Positions 28,364 through 35,976 of a stretch of DNA of 39,565 nucleotides are shown piece after piece. Source of the DNA: an uncultured Burkholderiales bacterium (GTDB lineage Bacteria; Pseudomonadota; Gammaproteobacteria; Burkholderiales; Burkholderiaceae_C). The notes below the pieces were generated by a model that ran no database searches, was not told the origin of the DNA, and saw only the letters and a list, made by a program, of their open reading frames with translations. Numbering within the stretch: the first letter of the stretch is position 1; each line of letters opens with the position of its first letter. Both the position numbers and the translations under genes were made by a program. Where the stretch lies: NCBI GenBank assembly GCA_903894995.1, contig CAITSG010000211.1, positions 1-39,565 on the forward strand. The letters are read 5' to 3'.

Positions 28364-29116
28364 TCATGCTGGGTTGTCGATCTCAATGAATCGATGTTGC
28401 AGGCCCAAGTCTTGAGCCACACGGGCAGCGACTGCAGGTGCGCCATAACGCTCTGTTGCATGGTGACCACAAGCCAGAAAAGCCACCCCGGTCTCTTTGG
28501 CCAAATGGGCTTGCGGTTCAGAAATCTCACCCGTGATGAACGCATCCACGCCCAAAGCAATGGCGGCCTCAAAGTAAGACTGCGCCCCCCCTGTGCACCA
28601 AGCCACACGGCGCACCGGCCTGTCAGCGCCTGCGACACAGACGACCGAATGGCCTAAAGTGTCTGCCACATGATCGGCAAGCTCTTGGGGCCGAGACCAT
28701 GTTTGGGTGGCAGACCCCACAAAACCCAAGCTCTGCTCACCAAATCGACCCTCGGTTTGCAAGCCCAGTACCTTGGCCAATTGGGCGTTATTGCCCAATT
28801 CGGCATGGGCATCCAAAGGCAAGTGATAAGCAAACAAGTGAATGCCGTGCAACAGCAACAAACGCAATCGCTCTCGCATCCACCCGACAACCCGACCATC
28901 CTGTCCCCGCCAAAAAAGGCCATGGTGAACAAACACCGCATCGGCATTGGCTGCAATGGCTGCCTCGATCAAGGCTCGACTGGCCGTCACACCGCTGACC
29001 AACAATTTCACATCCCGATCGCCTTCAACCTGCAATCCATTGGGTCCGTAATCGCGAAACTTATCGGGTTGAAGCAAGGCATCAAAGGCCAAACTCAAGT
29101 CTTGAACATGGGTCAT
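28364..29116 (-). CDS. NIF3-family dinuclear metal hydrolase-like protein (YbgI type)
   Basis: A 250-residue protein of the NIF3/YbgI/DUF34 family, toroidal hexamers with a dinuclear metal site; E. coli YbgI was linked to GTP cyclohydrolase type functions but the true role is unsettled. Metal-ligand motifs are visible: DYGPNGLQVEG near 20-30, VHHGLFW near 64-70, AYHLPLDAH near 97-105, and ACGHHATERYG near 216-226. The start at 29116 (MTHVQDL) fits the family N-terminus, although its ribosome site is weak. It is divergent from the DegS-like gene and upstream of pdxA. Confidence 0.9.
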   Translation of the reverse strand: MTHVQDLSLAFDALLQPDKFRDYGPNGLQVEGDRDVKLLVSGVTASRALIEAAIAANADAVFVHHGLFWRGQDGRVVGWMRERLRLLLLHGIHLFAYHLPLDAHAELGNNAQLAKVLGLQTEGRFGEQSLGFVGSATQTWSRPQELADHVADTLGHSVVCVAGADRPVRRVAWCTGGAQSYFEAAIALGVDAFITGEISEPQAHLAKETGVAFLACGHHATERYGAPAVAARVAQDLGLQHRFIEIDNPA

Positions 29117-29220
29117 CTGAATCTGACTTTCATTTTGAATGGGTATTGTGGCGCAATGCCTCATCACGCCCAACAGAAAATAAGGGCTCCAGCGAGGATG
29201 CAGGACTTGAATCAAGGACA

Positions 29221-30387
29221 ATGGAAAACATGAAACGCTATTGGCTTTTATTTTCTCAATGGGTCACGGTTTTGTTGGCCCTCTGGTTTGTGATCGCCAC
29301 ACTCCAGCCCGAATGGCTGAACCGGGCCAGTCGTTCCACTGGGGGGGTGACCTTGCTTCAAGCACCTGTTGCCAGCCCGAACAACCGCTCAGCAGGAAGC
29401 CTGAGCACCCCTGCCCGCTTGGCCTCACCCGCCGTCGTGAGCATCAACACCAGCAAGAATCAGTCGCACACCGCCAAAGGGCAGGACCCTTGGTTCAAGT
29501 TTTTTCATGGCGAGCAAGACGAGCAAAATCCGGCCGGCTTGGGCAGTGGCGTGATCGTCAGCTCAGAAGGTCATATTTTGACCAACAACCATGTGATTGA
29601 AGACGCCGATGACATTGAAGTCGTTTTGAGTGATGGCCGAAAAACACTGGCGAAGGTCATTGGATCAGACCCCGAGACCGACCTGGCTTTGCTCAAAATC
29701 ACTCTGGACAAGTTACCGGTCATCGTGCTGGGTCAAATTCAGGACATGCAAGTCGGTGATCTTGTGTTGGCCATTGGCAACCCTTTTGGGGTGGGGCAAA
29801 CCGTGACCTCGGGCATTGTCAGCGCCTTGGGGCGCAATCAACTGGGCATCAACACCTTTGAAAACTTCATCCAAACCGATGCAGCCATCAATCCCGGAAA
29901 CTCTGGCGGAGCCTTGGTGGATGTGAACGGTCACCTGATGGGCATCAACACCGCCATTTATTCTCGCTCAGGCGGAAACATGGGCATTGGCTTCGCCATT
30001 CCAATTTCTACAGCCAAACAAGTCATGCAGGATCTGCTGAAAAAAGGAAAAGTGATTCGGGGCTGGATTGGCGTGGAGCCTCAAGACCTGTCTGCTGAGT
30101 TGGCTCAAACTTTTCAGTTGCCTGCATCGGGCCAAAGCATTCCCTACGGTGTGGTCATCACTGGTGTACTCAAAAACGGGCCCGCAGCATCAGCCGGGAT
30201 TCGTCCTGGTGATGTGATTGTCAAAGTCGCAGGTCAACCGGTGAGCAATGTCTCCGAATTGTTGACCCAAGTCGCTGGGTTAAAGCCAGGCGTGCCGACA
30301 GAGGTGAACCTTTGGCGTCGTCAAGGTGAAGTAACTCTTCGCCTAACGCCTGCCGAAAGGCCTGCGGTCAACAAACCACGCAAGTAA
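29221..30387 (+). CDS. Membrane-anchored HtrA-type serine protease, single PDZ (DegS-like)
   Basis: Periplasm-facing protease of the Deg/HtrA family. The 388-residue protein starts with an uncleaved membrane helix (about 6-28, WLLFSQWVTVLLALWFVIA) and a linker. The trypsin-like domain follows, with the triad His124 (NNHVIE), Asp154 (DPETDLALL) and Ser228 (NPGNSGGA), and one PDZ domain (about 285-375). One PDZ plus a membrane anchor resembles DegS, which starts the sigma-E stress cascade, rather than DegP or DegQ. Start could be 29221 or the Met three codons on. It is convergent with tatC and divergent from NIF3. Whether it regulates sigma-E here is inference. Confidence 0.91.
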   Translation: MENMKRYWLLFSQWVTVLLALWFVIATLQPEWLNRASRSTGGVTLLQAPVASPNNRSAGSLSTPARLASPAVVSINTSKNQSHTAKGQDPWFKFFHGEQDEQNPAGLGSGVIVSSEGHILTNNHVIEDADDIEVVLSDGRKTLAKVIGSDPETDLALLKITLDKLPVIVLGQIQDMQVGDLVLAIGNPFGVGQTVTSGIVSALGRNQLGINTFENFIQTDAAINPGNSGGALVDVNGHLMGINTAIYSRSGGNMGIGFAIPISTAKQVMQDLLKKGKVIRGWIGVEPQDLSAELAQTFQLPASGQSIPYGVVITGVLKNGPAASAGIRPGDVIVKVAGQPVSNVSELLTQVAGLKPGVPTEVNLWRRQGEVTLRLTPAERPAVNKPRK

Positions 30388-30421
30388 CGAACAGATCAAT
30401 GTCAAACGCTTTTAGAACACA

Positions 30422-30448
30422 CCAAAAAGCCACATGGCCTGTTTTTGG
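30422..30448. terminator. Possible bidirectional terminator between degS-like gene and tatC
   Basis: CCAAAAA (30422-30428) can pair with TTTTTGG (30442-30448) around an inner GCC/GGC stem with an ACAT loop and a 3-base bulge. A runs on one side and T runs on the other suit both directions. The stem is weak and bulged, so confidence is low. Confidence 0.35.
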
Positions 30449-30457
30449 TTTGACCGT

Positions 30458-31255
30458 TTAGAGTTCTTTGGCAGCTCCATCTGCGTCTTGTGGAGCTTGA
30501 GTGTGTTTGATAAAAACTTGCGCCGCCCAGATGCCAACCTCATAAAGCAGGCACATGGGGATGGCAAGCGCCAGCTGTGACACCACATCGGGGGGTGTGA
30601 CGACAGCGGCAATCACAAAGGCCAGCACCACAAAATACCCTCGAAACTCCTTGAGTTTTTGAATACTCACAACACCCATGCGGGCCAGCACCACCACGGC
30701 CACAGGCACTTCAAACGCCAGTCCAAAGGCCAAAAACATGGACAGGACGAAACTCAAATAAGCCTCAATATCTGGCGCGGCAGTGATGCTTTTGGGGGCA
30801 AAGCTCTGAATGAAACTGAACACTTGGCCAAACACAAAGAAGTAACAAAACGCCACCCCAATGAAAAAAAGCAAGGTACTGGAAACCACCAAGGGCATGA
30901 CCAACTTTTTCTCATGGCTGTAAAGGCCCGGGGCGATGAATCCCCAGACTTGGTACAAGACCACCGGTAAAGCGATAAGGAAAGCACTCATGAGCAAAAT
31001 CTTGAGCGGCACCATGAAAGGTGAGATGACCGAGGTGGCGATCAAGGTGGCACCTTTAGGCAAGTGGACCACCAAAGGTGCCGCCAAAATGTCATACAAA
31101 TTGCCCGGCCCAGGATAGATGGCCAAAACGGCGGCGGCCAAGGCCACTGCGGCCACGGCCCACATGAGGCGGTCGCGCAACTCGATCAAGTGTGCAACAA
31201 ATGGTTGCTCAGAGCCTTTGAGTTCGTCGTCGGGCTGGGAAGGGGTGTCGGACAT
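30458..31255 (-). CDS. tatC: Sec-independent protein translocase TatC
   Basis: Polytopic membrane protein that recognises twin-arginine signal peptides. The 265-residue protein has the family opening (FVAHLIELRDRLMWAV) and six predicted membrane helices; QVWGFIAPGLYSHEKK and FGLAFEVPVAVVVLARMG are signature segments containing the conserved Glu residues. I chose the start at 31255; the open frame extends ten codons upstream. It closes the tatA-tatB-tatC run and is convergent with the DegS-like gene. Confidence 0.96.
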   Translation of the reverse strand: MSDTPSQPDDELKGSEQPFVAHLIELRDRLMWAVAAVALAAAVLAIYPGPGNLYDILAAPLVVHLPKGATLIATSVISPFMVPLKILLMSAFLIALPVVLYQVWGFIAPGLYSHEKKLVMPLVVSSTLLFFIGVAFCYFFVFGQVFSFIQSFAPKSITAAPDIEAYLSFVLSMFLAFGLAFEVPVAVVVLARMGVVSIQKLKEFRGYFVVLAFVIAAVVTPPDVVSQLALAIPMCLLYEVGIWAAQVFIKHTQAPQDADGAAKEL

Positions 31256-31297
31256 GGCAGGGTCAGTTGGACGTTGAGCACCCAAGGTGCGCCAGCG

Positions 31298-31765
31298 TCA
31301 CGGAGAATTGAGGAGCTTAGGACGGTAACGGGCCACGCGTGCAGCACCTGAAAGCGCTTTGGTACGCACCCCGGAGCGGGCTTTGTACCACTGCGGCATC
31401 GCACCGCGTTTGAGACGCCAATTTTTGTCAGGGCGGACGTAATAAGGTGGAGGCGGCTCGATGGCGGGCAAATCGCTGTTCAGTCCAGCCGTGGTGTTGG
31501 CCCAGTCTTTTTCGAAATCAGAAGCCGTGGTTTGGACAGTTTGCTCTACATCGCGAGCCGCTGTCTCCATGGTCTCTTTCATTTTCTTGAGCTCTTCCAG
31601 GTCCATCGACCGGTTGACTTCAGCTTTCACGTCTGACACGTATCGCTGCGCTTTGCCAATTAAAGCGCCCAGCGTGCGAGCTACTTTGGGCAACTTCTCA
31701 GGGCCGATGACGATCAACGCCACCACCCCGATGAGGGCCATTTTTGAAAAGCTTAAGTCCAGCAC
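31298..31765 (-). CDS. tatB: Sec-independent protein translocase TatB
   Basis: Single-pass partner of TatC in the twin-arginine receptor complex. The 155-residue protein starts with GTG (31765) and shows the TatB pattern: MLDLSFSKM, a membrane helix ([16 protein letters not shown]), an amphipathic helix ([20 protein letters not shown]) and a long charged, proline-containing tail. The Glu of IGPEKLP separates it from TatA, which has FGTKKLRN. It lies 25 bases after tatA. Confidence 0.94.
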   Translation of the reverse strand: MLDLSFSKMALIGVVALIVIGPEKLPKVARTLGALIGKAQRYVSDVKAEVNRSMDLEELKKMKETMETAARDVEQTVQTTASDFEKDWANTTAGLNSDLPAIEPPPPYYVRPDKNWRLKRGAMPQWYKARSGVRTKALSGAARVARYRPKLLNSP

Positions 31766-31790
31766 AGTGCGGCGCCCAGTCGTTCAAGCA

Positions 31791-32036
31791 TCAAGATTTG
31801 GTCTTGGCTTCAACGTCAATGGTTGTCTTTTCGACGACCGGCGCGGAAGCGGTAACCTGACCAGCCACTGGCACTGAGCCCTCATCGGGCTTGGTGCCGC
31901 CTTCTTTCATGCCGTCTTTGAATCCTTTGACGGCTCCACCCAAGTCAGATCCCATGTTCCTGAGCTTTTTTGTGCCAAACACCATGACCACAATCAACAG
32001 CACGATCAGCCAGTGCCAAATGGAAAAAGTACCCAT
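31791..32036 (-). CDS. tatA: Sec-independent protein translocase TatA
   Basis: Forms the size-variable pore or membrane-weakening patch of the Tat system. The 81-residue protein has a short N-terminal helix ([16 protein letters not shown]), the conserved [20 protein letters not shown] hinge and amphipathic helix, then an acidic tail. AGGAG precedes the ATG. The order tatA-tatB-tatC with short gaps is canonical; it follows hinT by 96 bases. Confidence 0.96.
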   Translation of the reverse strand: MGTFSIWHWLIVLLIVVMVFGTKKLRNMGSDLGGAVKGFKDGMKEGGTKPDEGSVPVAGQVTASAPVVEKTTIDVEAKTKS

Positions 32037-32132
32037 GAAAATCTCCTAAACTAATTGGTGAATTCTAAGGGCTGAAGCCCTCTCCAAAGAAACTGCCTTG
32101 ATTAAACAAGGATTTGATGACAATCGCGAATT

Positions 32133-32489
32133 TCAACCGCGCAGCCATGGCCGCGGTCCGCCCATGATGTGCATGTGCAGGTGGTGCACTTCTTGGCCGC
32201 CCTCCATCCCGCTGTTAATCACCGTTCGGAAACCGCCCTCCGGGTACGGGTTGCAGCCCTCTTGCAAGGCCAGTTTGGGCGCCAGAGTCATCATATGGCC
32301 CATCAGGCCTGCTTGATCAGGTGCCAGGTGCATCATCGATGGAATGTGCAACTTGGGGATGATCAGGAAATGAATCGGTGCCCATGGCGCAATGTCATGG
32401 AAGGCGAAAACATGATCGTCTTCATGCACTTTGCGCGAAGGAATCTGTCCAGCGATGATTTTGCAAAAAATACAGTTGGCGTCGGTCAT
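32133..32489 (-). CDS. hinT: HIT-family purine nucleoside phosphoramidase (HinT)
   Basis: Small histidine-triad hydrolase that cleaves AMP-lysine and other phosphoramidates. The 118-residue protein has a CxxC pair (Cys6, Cys9) and the histidine triad HLHMHIM near 103-109, where His105 would be the nucleophile. AFHDIAPWAPIHFLIIPK is a signature segment. In this lineage hinT commonly sits between the his genes and tat genes, as here. Confidence 0.94.
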   Translation of the reverse strand: MTDANCIFCKIIAGQIPSRKVHEDDHVFAFHDIAPWAPIHFLIIPKLHIPSMMHLAPDQAGLMGHMMTLAPKLALQEGCNPYPEGGFRTVINSGMEGGQEVHHLHMHIMGGPRPWLRG

Positions 32490-32513
32490 GGCTTGCTTGA
32501 GATAAAAGAGGAT

Positions 32514-32876
32514 TCAGTCAGTGACGGGGCGCTGCCCGTTCAGGCGCACCATGCCGAGCACGATGCGGTACAAAAACCAGATGGAAATGGCCACCCAAGC
32601 CACCCAGCCAGGTAAGAAAAAGAACAACCACAAAGGCGCAGTGACCAAGTACAGCAAAGCCGCCCAGATCACCGTGCGGATGCGGTAGCTGAAATGCGTG
32701 GCTTCCCAGCCGCCAGTATCACCTTTTTTGACCAAATCGATGATCAGCGCCACCACCAGCAAAGCCGGGCCCATCTGTGCTCCTGGAATCACGGCGCTGA
32801 CCGCCACAATCAGGTGCAGGATGTAGCTGACCCAGCTGATGGTGTGGGTGCTGTCGTCGACGGGTGGTGTGTTCAT
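32514..32876 (-). CDS. DUF4870-type small membrane protein
   Basis: A 120-residue protein with three to four hydrophobic helices (LHLIVAVSAVIPGAQM, LLVVALIIDLV, VIWAALLYLVTAPLWLFFFLP, WVAWVAISIWFLYRIVLGMV). The pattern, with a charged loop (KKGDTGGWEATHFSYRIRT) in the middle, resembles the DUF4870/YtxG-like membrane family. Function is unknown. It lies 9 bases after hisE and 24 before hinT on the same strand, so it is carried in the his-tat transcript; there is no evidence that it acts in histidine synthesis. Confidence 0.82.
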   Translation of the reverse strand: MNTPPVDDSTHTISWVSYILHLIVAVSAVIPGAQMGPALLVVALIIDLVKKGDTGGWEATHFSYRIRTVIWAALLYLVTAPLWLFFFLPGWVAWVAISIWFLYRIVLGMVRLNGQRPVTD

Positions 32877-32885
32877 GGGCGCAGC

Positions 32886-33254
32886 TTACTCCCCCAAGCG
32901 CTCGCGCTCTTGCACTTTGCGCAGGGCTTTTTCTTCCAGGCCGCTCAGGCCCTCGCGGCGGGCCAGCTCGTTGACCACGTCGGCGGGCGTCAAGCCGTAG
33001 TGCGCCAGCGCGATCATGCTGTGGAACCACAAGTCGGCCACCTCGCCCACCAGCTTGGTTTTGTCCCCGCCATGGTCCACGTCTTTGGCGGCCATCACGG
33101 TTTCGGTGGCTTCTTCACCGATTTTCTTCAAAAAGGCGTCCGGCCCCTTGTGCAGCAGGCGGGCCACATAGCTCTTTTCGGGGTCGCCGCCATTGGCGGG
33201 CTTGCGGCTTTCGACCACGGCCGCGAGGCGGTCAAGGATGTCTTGGTTGCTCAT
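32886..33254 (-). CDS. hisE: Phosphoribosyl-ATP pyrophosphatase HisE
   Basis: Second step of histidine synthesis: cleaves phosphoribosyl-ATP to phosphoribosyl-AMP and pyrophosphate. The 122-residue protein is the stand-alone all-helical MazG-like form. The metal-binding [11 protein letters not shown] and [13 protein letters not shown] segments carry the conserved acidic residues. It lies 13 bases after hisI, so the two steps are encoded by separate adjacent genes rather than a HisIE fusion. Confidence 0.95.
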   Translation of the reverse strand: MSNQDILDRLAAVVESRKPANGGDPEKSYVARLLHKGPDAFLKKIGEEATETVMAAKDVDHGGDKTKLVGEVADLWFHSMIALAHYGLTPADVVNELARREGLSGLEEKALRKVQERERLGE

Positions 33255-33267
33255 AGGCTTGGGGCGT

Positions 33268-33657
33268 TCACTTGTAAATGGTTTCGGGGTCTTTCAGGAC
33301 CGGATCGGCCGCCTGCCACTCATCGGCTTGCAGGCTCTGGAAAAAGCAGCTGTGGCGGCCCGTGTGGCAGGCAATGCCCGGCTCGTGCCCCAACTGGGTG
33401 ACTTTGAGCAGCACCACATCGTTGTCGCAGTCGATGCGGATGTCGTGCACCGTCTGCACATGGCCGGACTCCTCGCCCTTGAACCACAGCTTGTTGCGGG
33501 AGCGGCTGAAATACACCGCCCTTTTCAGCTCGGCCGTCTTTTGCAAAGCCTCGCGGTTCATCCAGGCGAACATCAACACGTCGCCGGAGCCTTGTTCTTG
33601 GGCAATGACCGGCACCAGGCCTTTGTCATCCCATTTGATTTTGTCGAGCCAATTCAT
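33268..33657 (-). CDS. hisI: Phosphoribosyl-AMP cyclohydrolase HisI
   Basis: Third step of histidine synthesis: opens the adenine ring of phosphoribosyl-AMP. The 129-residue protein has the conserved [23 protein letters not shown] and zinc/magnesium residues in IDCDND and HTGRHSCFF. It is the first gene of the hisI-hisE-DUF4870-hinT-tat run. Upstream stands accessory DNA rather than hisF, so it probably uses a promoter in 33658-33914; I could not identify one with confidence. Confidence 0.95.
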   Translation of the reverse strand: MNWLDKIKWDDKGLVPVIAQEQGSGDVLMFAWMNREALQKTAELKRAVYFSRSRNKLWFKGEESGHVQTVHDIRIDCDNDVVLLKVTQLGHEPGIACHTGRHSCFFQSLQADEWQAADPVLKDPETIYK

Positions 33658-33710
33658 AGGGGGGTGATCTTAAGACATTGAAGTGTCAGGACTGCACACT
33701 TGCCCAATAA

Positions 33711-33727
33711 CGCCATGAATCATGGCG
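33711..33727. repeat. Inverted repeat in the hisI-phoX spacer
   Basis: CGCCATG (33711-33717) and CATGGCG (33721-33727) form a perfect 7-bp inverted repeat with a 3-base centre. No T run follows on either side, so a terminator is unlikely; it could be a protein-binding site between the divergent hisI and phoX. The 257-base spacer holds no gene that I can see. Confidence 0.5.
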
Positions 33728-33806
33728 CCATCTCCGTTAAGAGTGGGGCACCTACAAAATCCGAAGCTGTTCATTTCAGCGTATGGTCGATTGTTTTTTC
33801 ATCAAA

Positions 33807-33820
33807 GCTTCACATGAAGC
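33807..33820. repeat. Short inverted repeat upstream of phoX
   Basis: GCTTCA (33807-33812) and TGAAGC (33815-33820) form a 6-bp inverted repeat with a 2-base centre, about 95 bases before the phoX start. The loop is too short for an RNA hairpin, so an operator is the more natural reading, but it may be chance. Confidence 0.3.
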
Positions 33821-33914
33821 CTTTATCAAGATTTTTTGAACTCGACAGTTGGTGTTAGATCACTTTCAAATTCACCCGATACACCTGATTCACCTCATTA
33901 ATTGAACTTACTCT

Positions 33915-35756
33915 ATGTCTTACATTACCGACGAACTCCGTGCGGAATTGCGCAAACAGACCCACATCGTAGAAATCCCTGGCCAAATGATGCACGAGGT
34001 GCTGGCAGAGGCAGGCGCTCAGCGCAGAACCATTTTGCGTGGTGGCGTCGGTGCGGCATTCGCTGCAGCTTTTGGTGGCTCGGCATTGCTGACGGCCTTC
34101 GGCAGCGGCAACAGTGCATTTGCTGGCGAGAGTGCACTTTACGCTTTGAGCTTCAAGGGCATTCCTGCTGTGACGGGCAACACCGTTGTGGTTCCAGAAG
34201 GCTACACAACCTCGGTGTTGTTTTCTGCGGGCGACGCCGTGTTGGCGGGCGCTGCAGGCTTCACGGGAACTGCCATGGACTCTGTCGCCATGGAAAAGGT
34301 GTCTGGCGGCAACCACGATGGCATGGTGTTTTTCCCATTGCCAGGTATAGATCCCAATGTGGGCGGCTTGTTGGCCATTAACCATGAAGCGCCTGACTTG
34401 TTCATTTTGGAGCCCAATGGCTTGCCCTCTGGCGCGACCCAAACGAGCTACATCACCAATGCCGACGCAGAAACCCGCAAACGTATTTTGTCCACAGTGG
34501 GCGTATCGGTGATTGAAGTGATGCAAAGCGGCGGTAAATGGACGGTCAAAAAGAACTCCACCTTCAACAAGCGTTACAGCGGCAACACCACATTTGCACT
34601 CAAAGGACCAGCCGCTGCAGCCGCAGGCAACACCGCAATCGGTACGCTCAACAACTGCGCCAGCGGCATGACACCATGGGGCACCTACCTGACCTGCGAA
34701 GAAACCACTGACAATTACCTTGACCCAACACAACCTGTCAACGGCTATGGTTGGGTTGTTGAAATTGACCCGCAAGGTGTTTTCCCACCAGTCAAACGAA
34801 CGGCTCTGGGCCGCTTCGACCACGAAAACACTGCTTACATGCTCGACAGCGACAACACGTTGGCCGTTTACATGGGCGATGACTCCACACCTGGCTGTGT
34901 TTATAAATTCGTGGCTGCGAACAAATACAACCCCACGAACCGCGACGCCAACAAAGACCTGTTGGACTCCGGCAAGCTCTATGCCGCCGAGTTCAAGGCA
35001 GATGGCACGGGCACATGGAAAGAGCTGACGCAAGGCGTGAACGGCCTGGTGGCTGGCGCCCAAGATTTGGGTAATGTCACACAACTCGATGTGGGCTTGA
35101 CACCTACAGCGACAACGGTCAACTTCAACACGCAGTCGGACGTGCTGATTGAAACCAAGGCCGCCGCACGCGTGGCCGGTGCCACCCTGATGGACCGCCC
35201 AGAGTGGGTGACGGTGGGTCCAGACCGCCGCATTTATTGCACCTTCACCAACAACGGCAGCCGCAAGAGGGTCGATGCAGCCAACCCACGTGTCAGCAAC
35301 TCACATGGCCACATCATCCGCTGGACAGAAACCGCCAGCAGTGCCAAAGCCACCACCTTTGCTTGGGAACTCTTTTTGCAAGGTGGCGACCCACGCCTGA
35401 CAGCCAGCAACCTCAAGGGCAACATCAGCGGTGATACCTTCTCCAGCCCAGATGGCATCGACGTTGATCCAAAAGGACGCTTGTGGGTGCAAACCGATGC
35501 TTCAACCAGTTCTGGCATCACCAACACCTTTGGCAACAACGCCATGTATTCGGTGGATCCGGTCACGAAAAAGTCGACCCGCTTCCTGACCGGGCCTGAT
35601 GGCTGCGAGATCACGGGTCTGACTTACACGCCTGACCTCAAGACCTTTTTCGTCAACATCCAGCACCCCACCACTTGGCCTGGTTCCGTAGCTAACCAGG
35701 GCAAGTCTTCCACCATCGTGATCCAACGCACTGACGGCAAGACCATCGGTTCCTAA
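33915..35756 (+). CDS. phoX: PhoX-family (DUF839) alkaline phosphatase, Tat-exported
   Basis: Predicted periplasmic or secreted phosphomonoesterase that frees phosphate from organic esters; PhoX enzymes use calcium and iron. The 613-residue protein has a twin-arginine signal, RRTILRG at 37-43 followed by a hydrophobic stretch and likely cleavage near 70. The DUF839 beta-propeller shows GLLAINHEAPD (151-161), the metal-site segment NCASGMTPWGT at 247-257 with Cys248, CEET at 261-264, MDRPEW, and SPDGIDVDPKGRLWVQTD late. Codon use is host-like (mostly TTG/CTG for Leu). No convincing Pho box or ribosome site is seen upstream. It is divergent from hisI and ends at a strong terminator. The phosphatase role is by family; other DUF839 proteins are uncharacterised. 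Confidence 0.88.
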   Translation: MSYITDELRAELRKQTHIVEIPGQMMHEVLAEAGAQRRTILRGGVGAAFAAAFGGSALLTAFGSGNSAFAGESALYALSFKGIPAVTGNTVVVPEGYTTSVLFSAGDAVLAGAAGFTGTAMDSVAMEKVSGGNHDGMVFFPLPGIDPNVGGLLAINHEAPDLFILEPNGLPSGATQTSYITNADAETRKRILSTVGVSVIEVMQSGGKWTVKKNSTFNKRYSGNTTFALKGPAAAAAGNTAIGTLNNCASGMTPWGTYLTCEETTDNYLDPTQPVNGYGWVVEIDPQGVFPPVKRTALGRFDHENTAYMLDSDNTLAVYMGDDSTPGCVYKFVAANKYNPTNRDANKDLLDSGKLYAAEFKADGTGTWKELTQGVNGLVAGAQDLGNVTQLDVGLTPTATTVNFNTQSDVLIETKAAARVAGATLMDRPEWVTVGPDRRIYCTFTNNGSRKRVDAANPRVSNSHGHIIRWTETASSAKATTFAWELFLQGGDPRLTASNLKGNISGDTFSSPDGIDVDPKGRLWVQTDASTSSGITNTFGNNAMYSVDPVTKKSTRFLTGPDGCEITGLTYTPDLKTFFVNIQHPTTWPGSVANQGKSSTIVIQRTDGKTIGS

Positions 35757-35773
35757 AAATAGCGCTGGTTTGC

Positions 35774-35803
35774 AAAGCAGCCTTCTTATGAAGGCTGCTT
35801 TTT
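35774..35803 (+). terminator. Rho-independent terminator downstream of phoX
   Basis: Perfect 12-bp stem, AAAGCAGCCTTC (35774-35785) with GAAGGCTGCTTT (35790-35801), a TTAT loop and a run of five T. It starts 17 bases past the phoX stop and is the strongest intrinsic terminator in the window. Confidence 0.93.
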
Positions 35804-35819
35804 AATTTCTTCGCTCTTC

Positions 35820-35915
35820 ACGGTACTGCAGGACGATTCAGCCACCGCGCTGTTACGGAAGTTTGCCCAACGGCATCAGCTTGGGGCCAACACAATAGCT
35901 CAATGGCGAATCAAG
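35820..35915 (+). pseudogene. Possible transposase N-terminal (helix-turn-helix) remnant
   Basis: Reading in phase from 35820 gives a start like VLQDDSAT, then LLRKFAQRHQLGANTIAQWR. This resembles, from memory, the opening of a transposase group (IS481/IS3-like) with a VLH-SATTT start and a LR-LA-RYGIN-KTVAKW-K helix-turn-helix. About a dozen residues seem deleted between the two parts, there is no start codon and no downstream catalytic domain. It lies in the 220-base gap between phoX and the methyltransferase gene. This is pattern recall, not a database match. Confidence 0.35.
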
Positions 35916-35976
35916 GCGGCACCGCCACCCACATTTCGACTGCCAATGTCGCTCCCCTTGGTCAAGGGGTTAGGTG

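Noticed and set aside
33658-33914. Pho box upstream of phoX
   Set aside because: Segments such as CTGTTCAT and CTTTCA occur, but no two 7-base CTGTCAT-like repeats stand 4 bases apart.
33855-35084. 409-codon minus-strand frame opposite phoX
   Set aside because: It is antisense to a clear Tat-signal DUF839 protein and shows no domain of its own.
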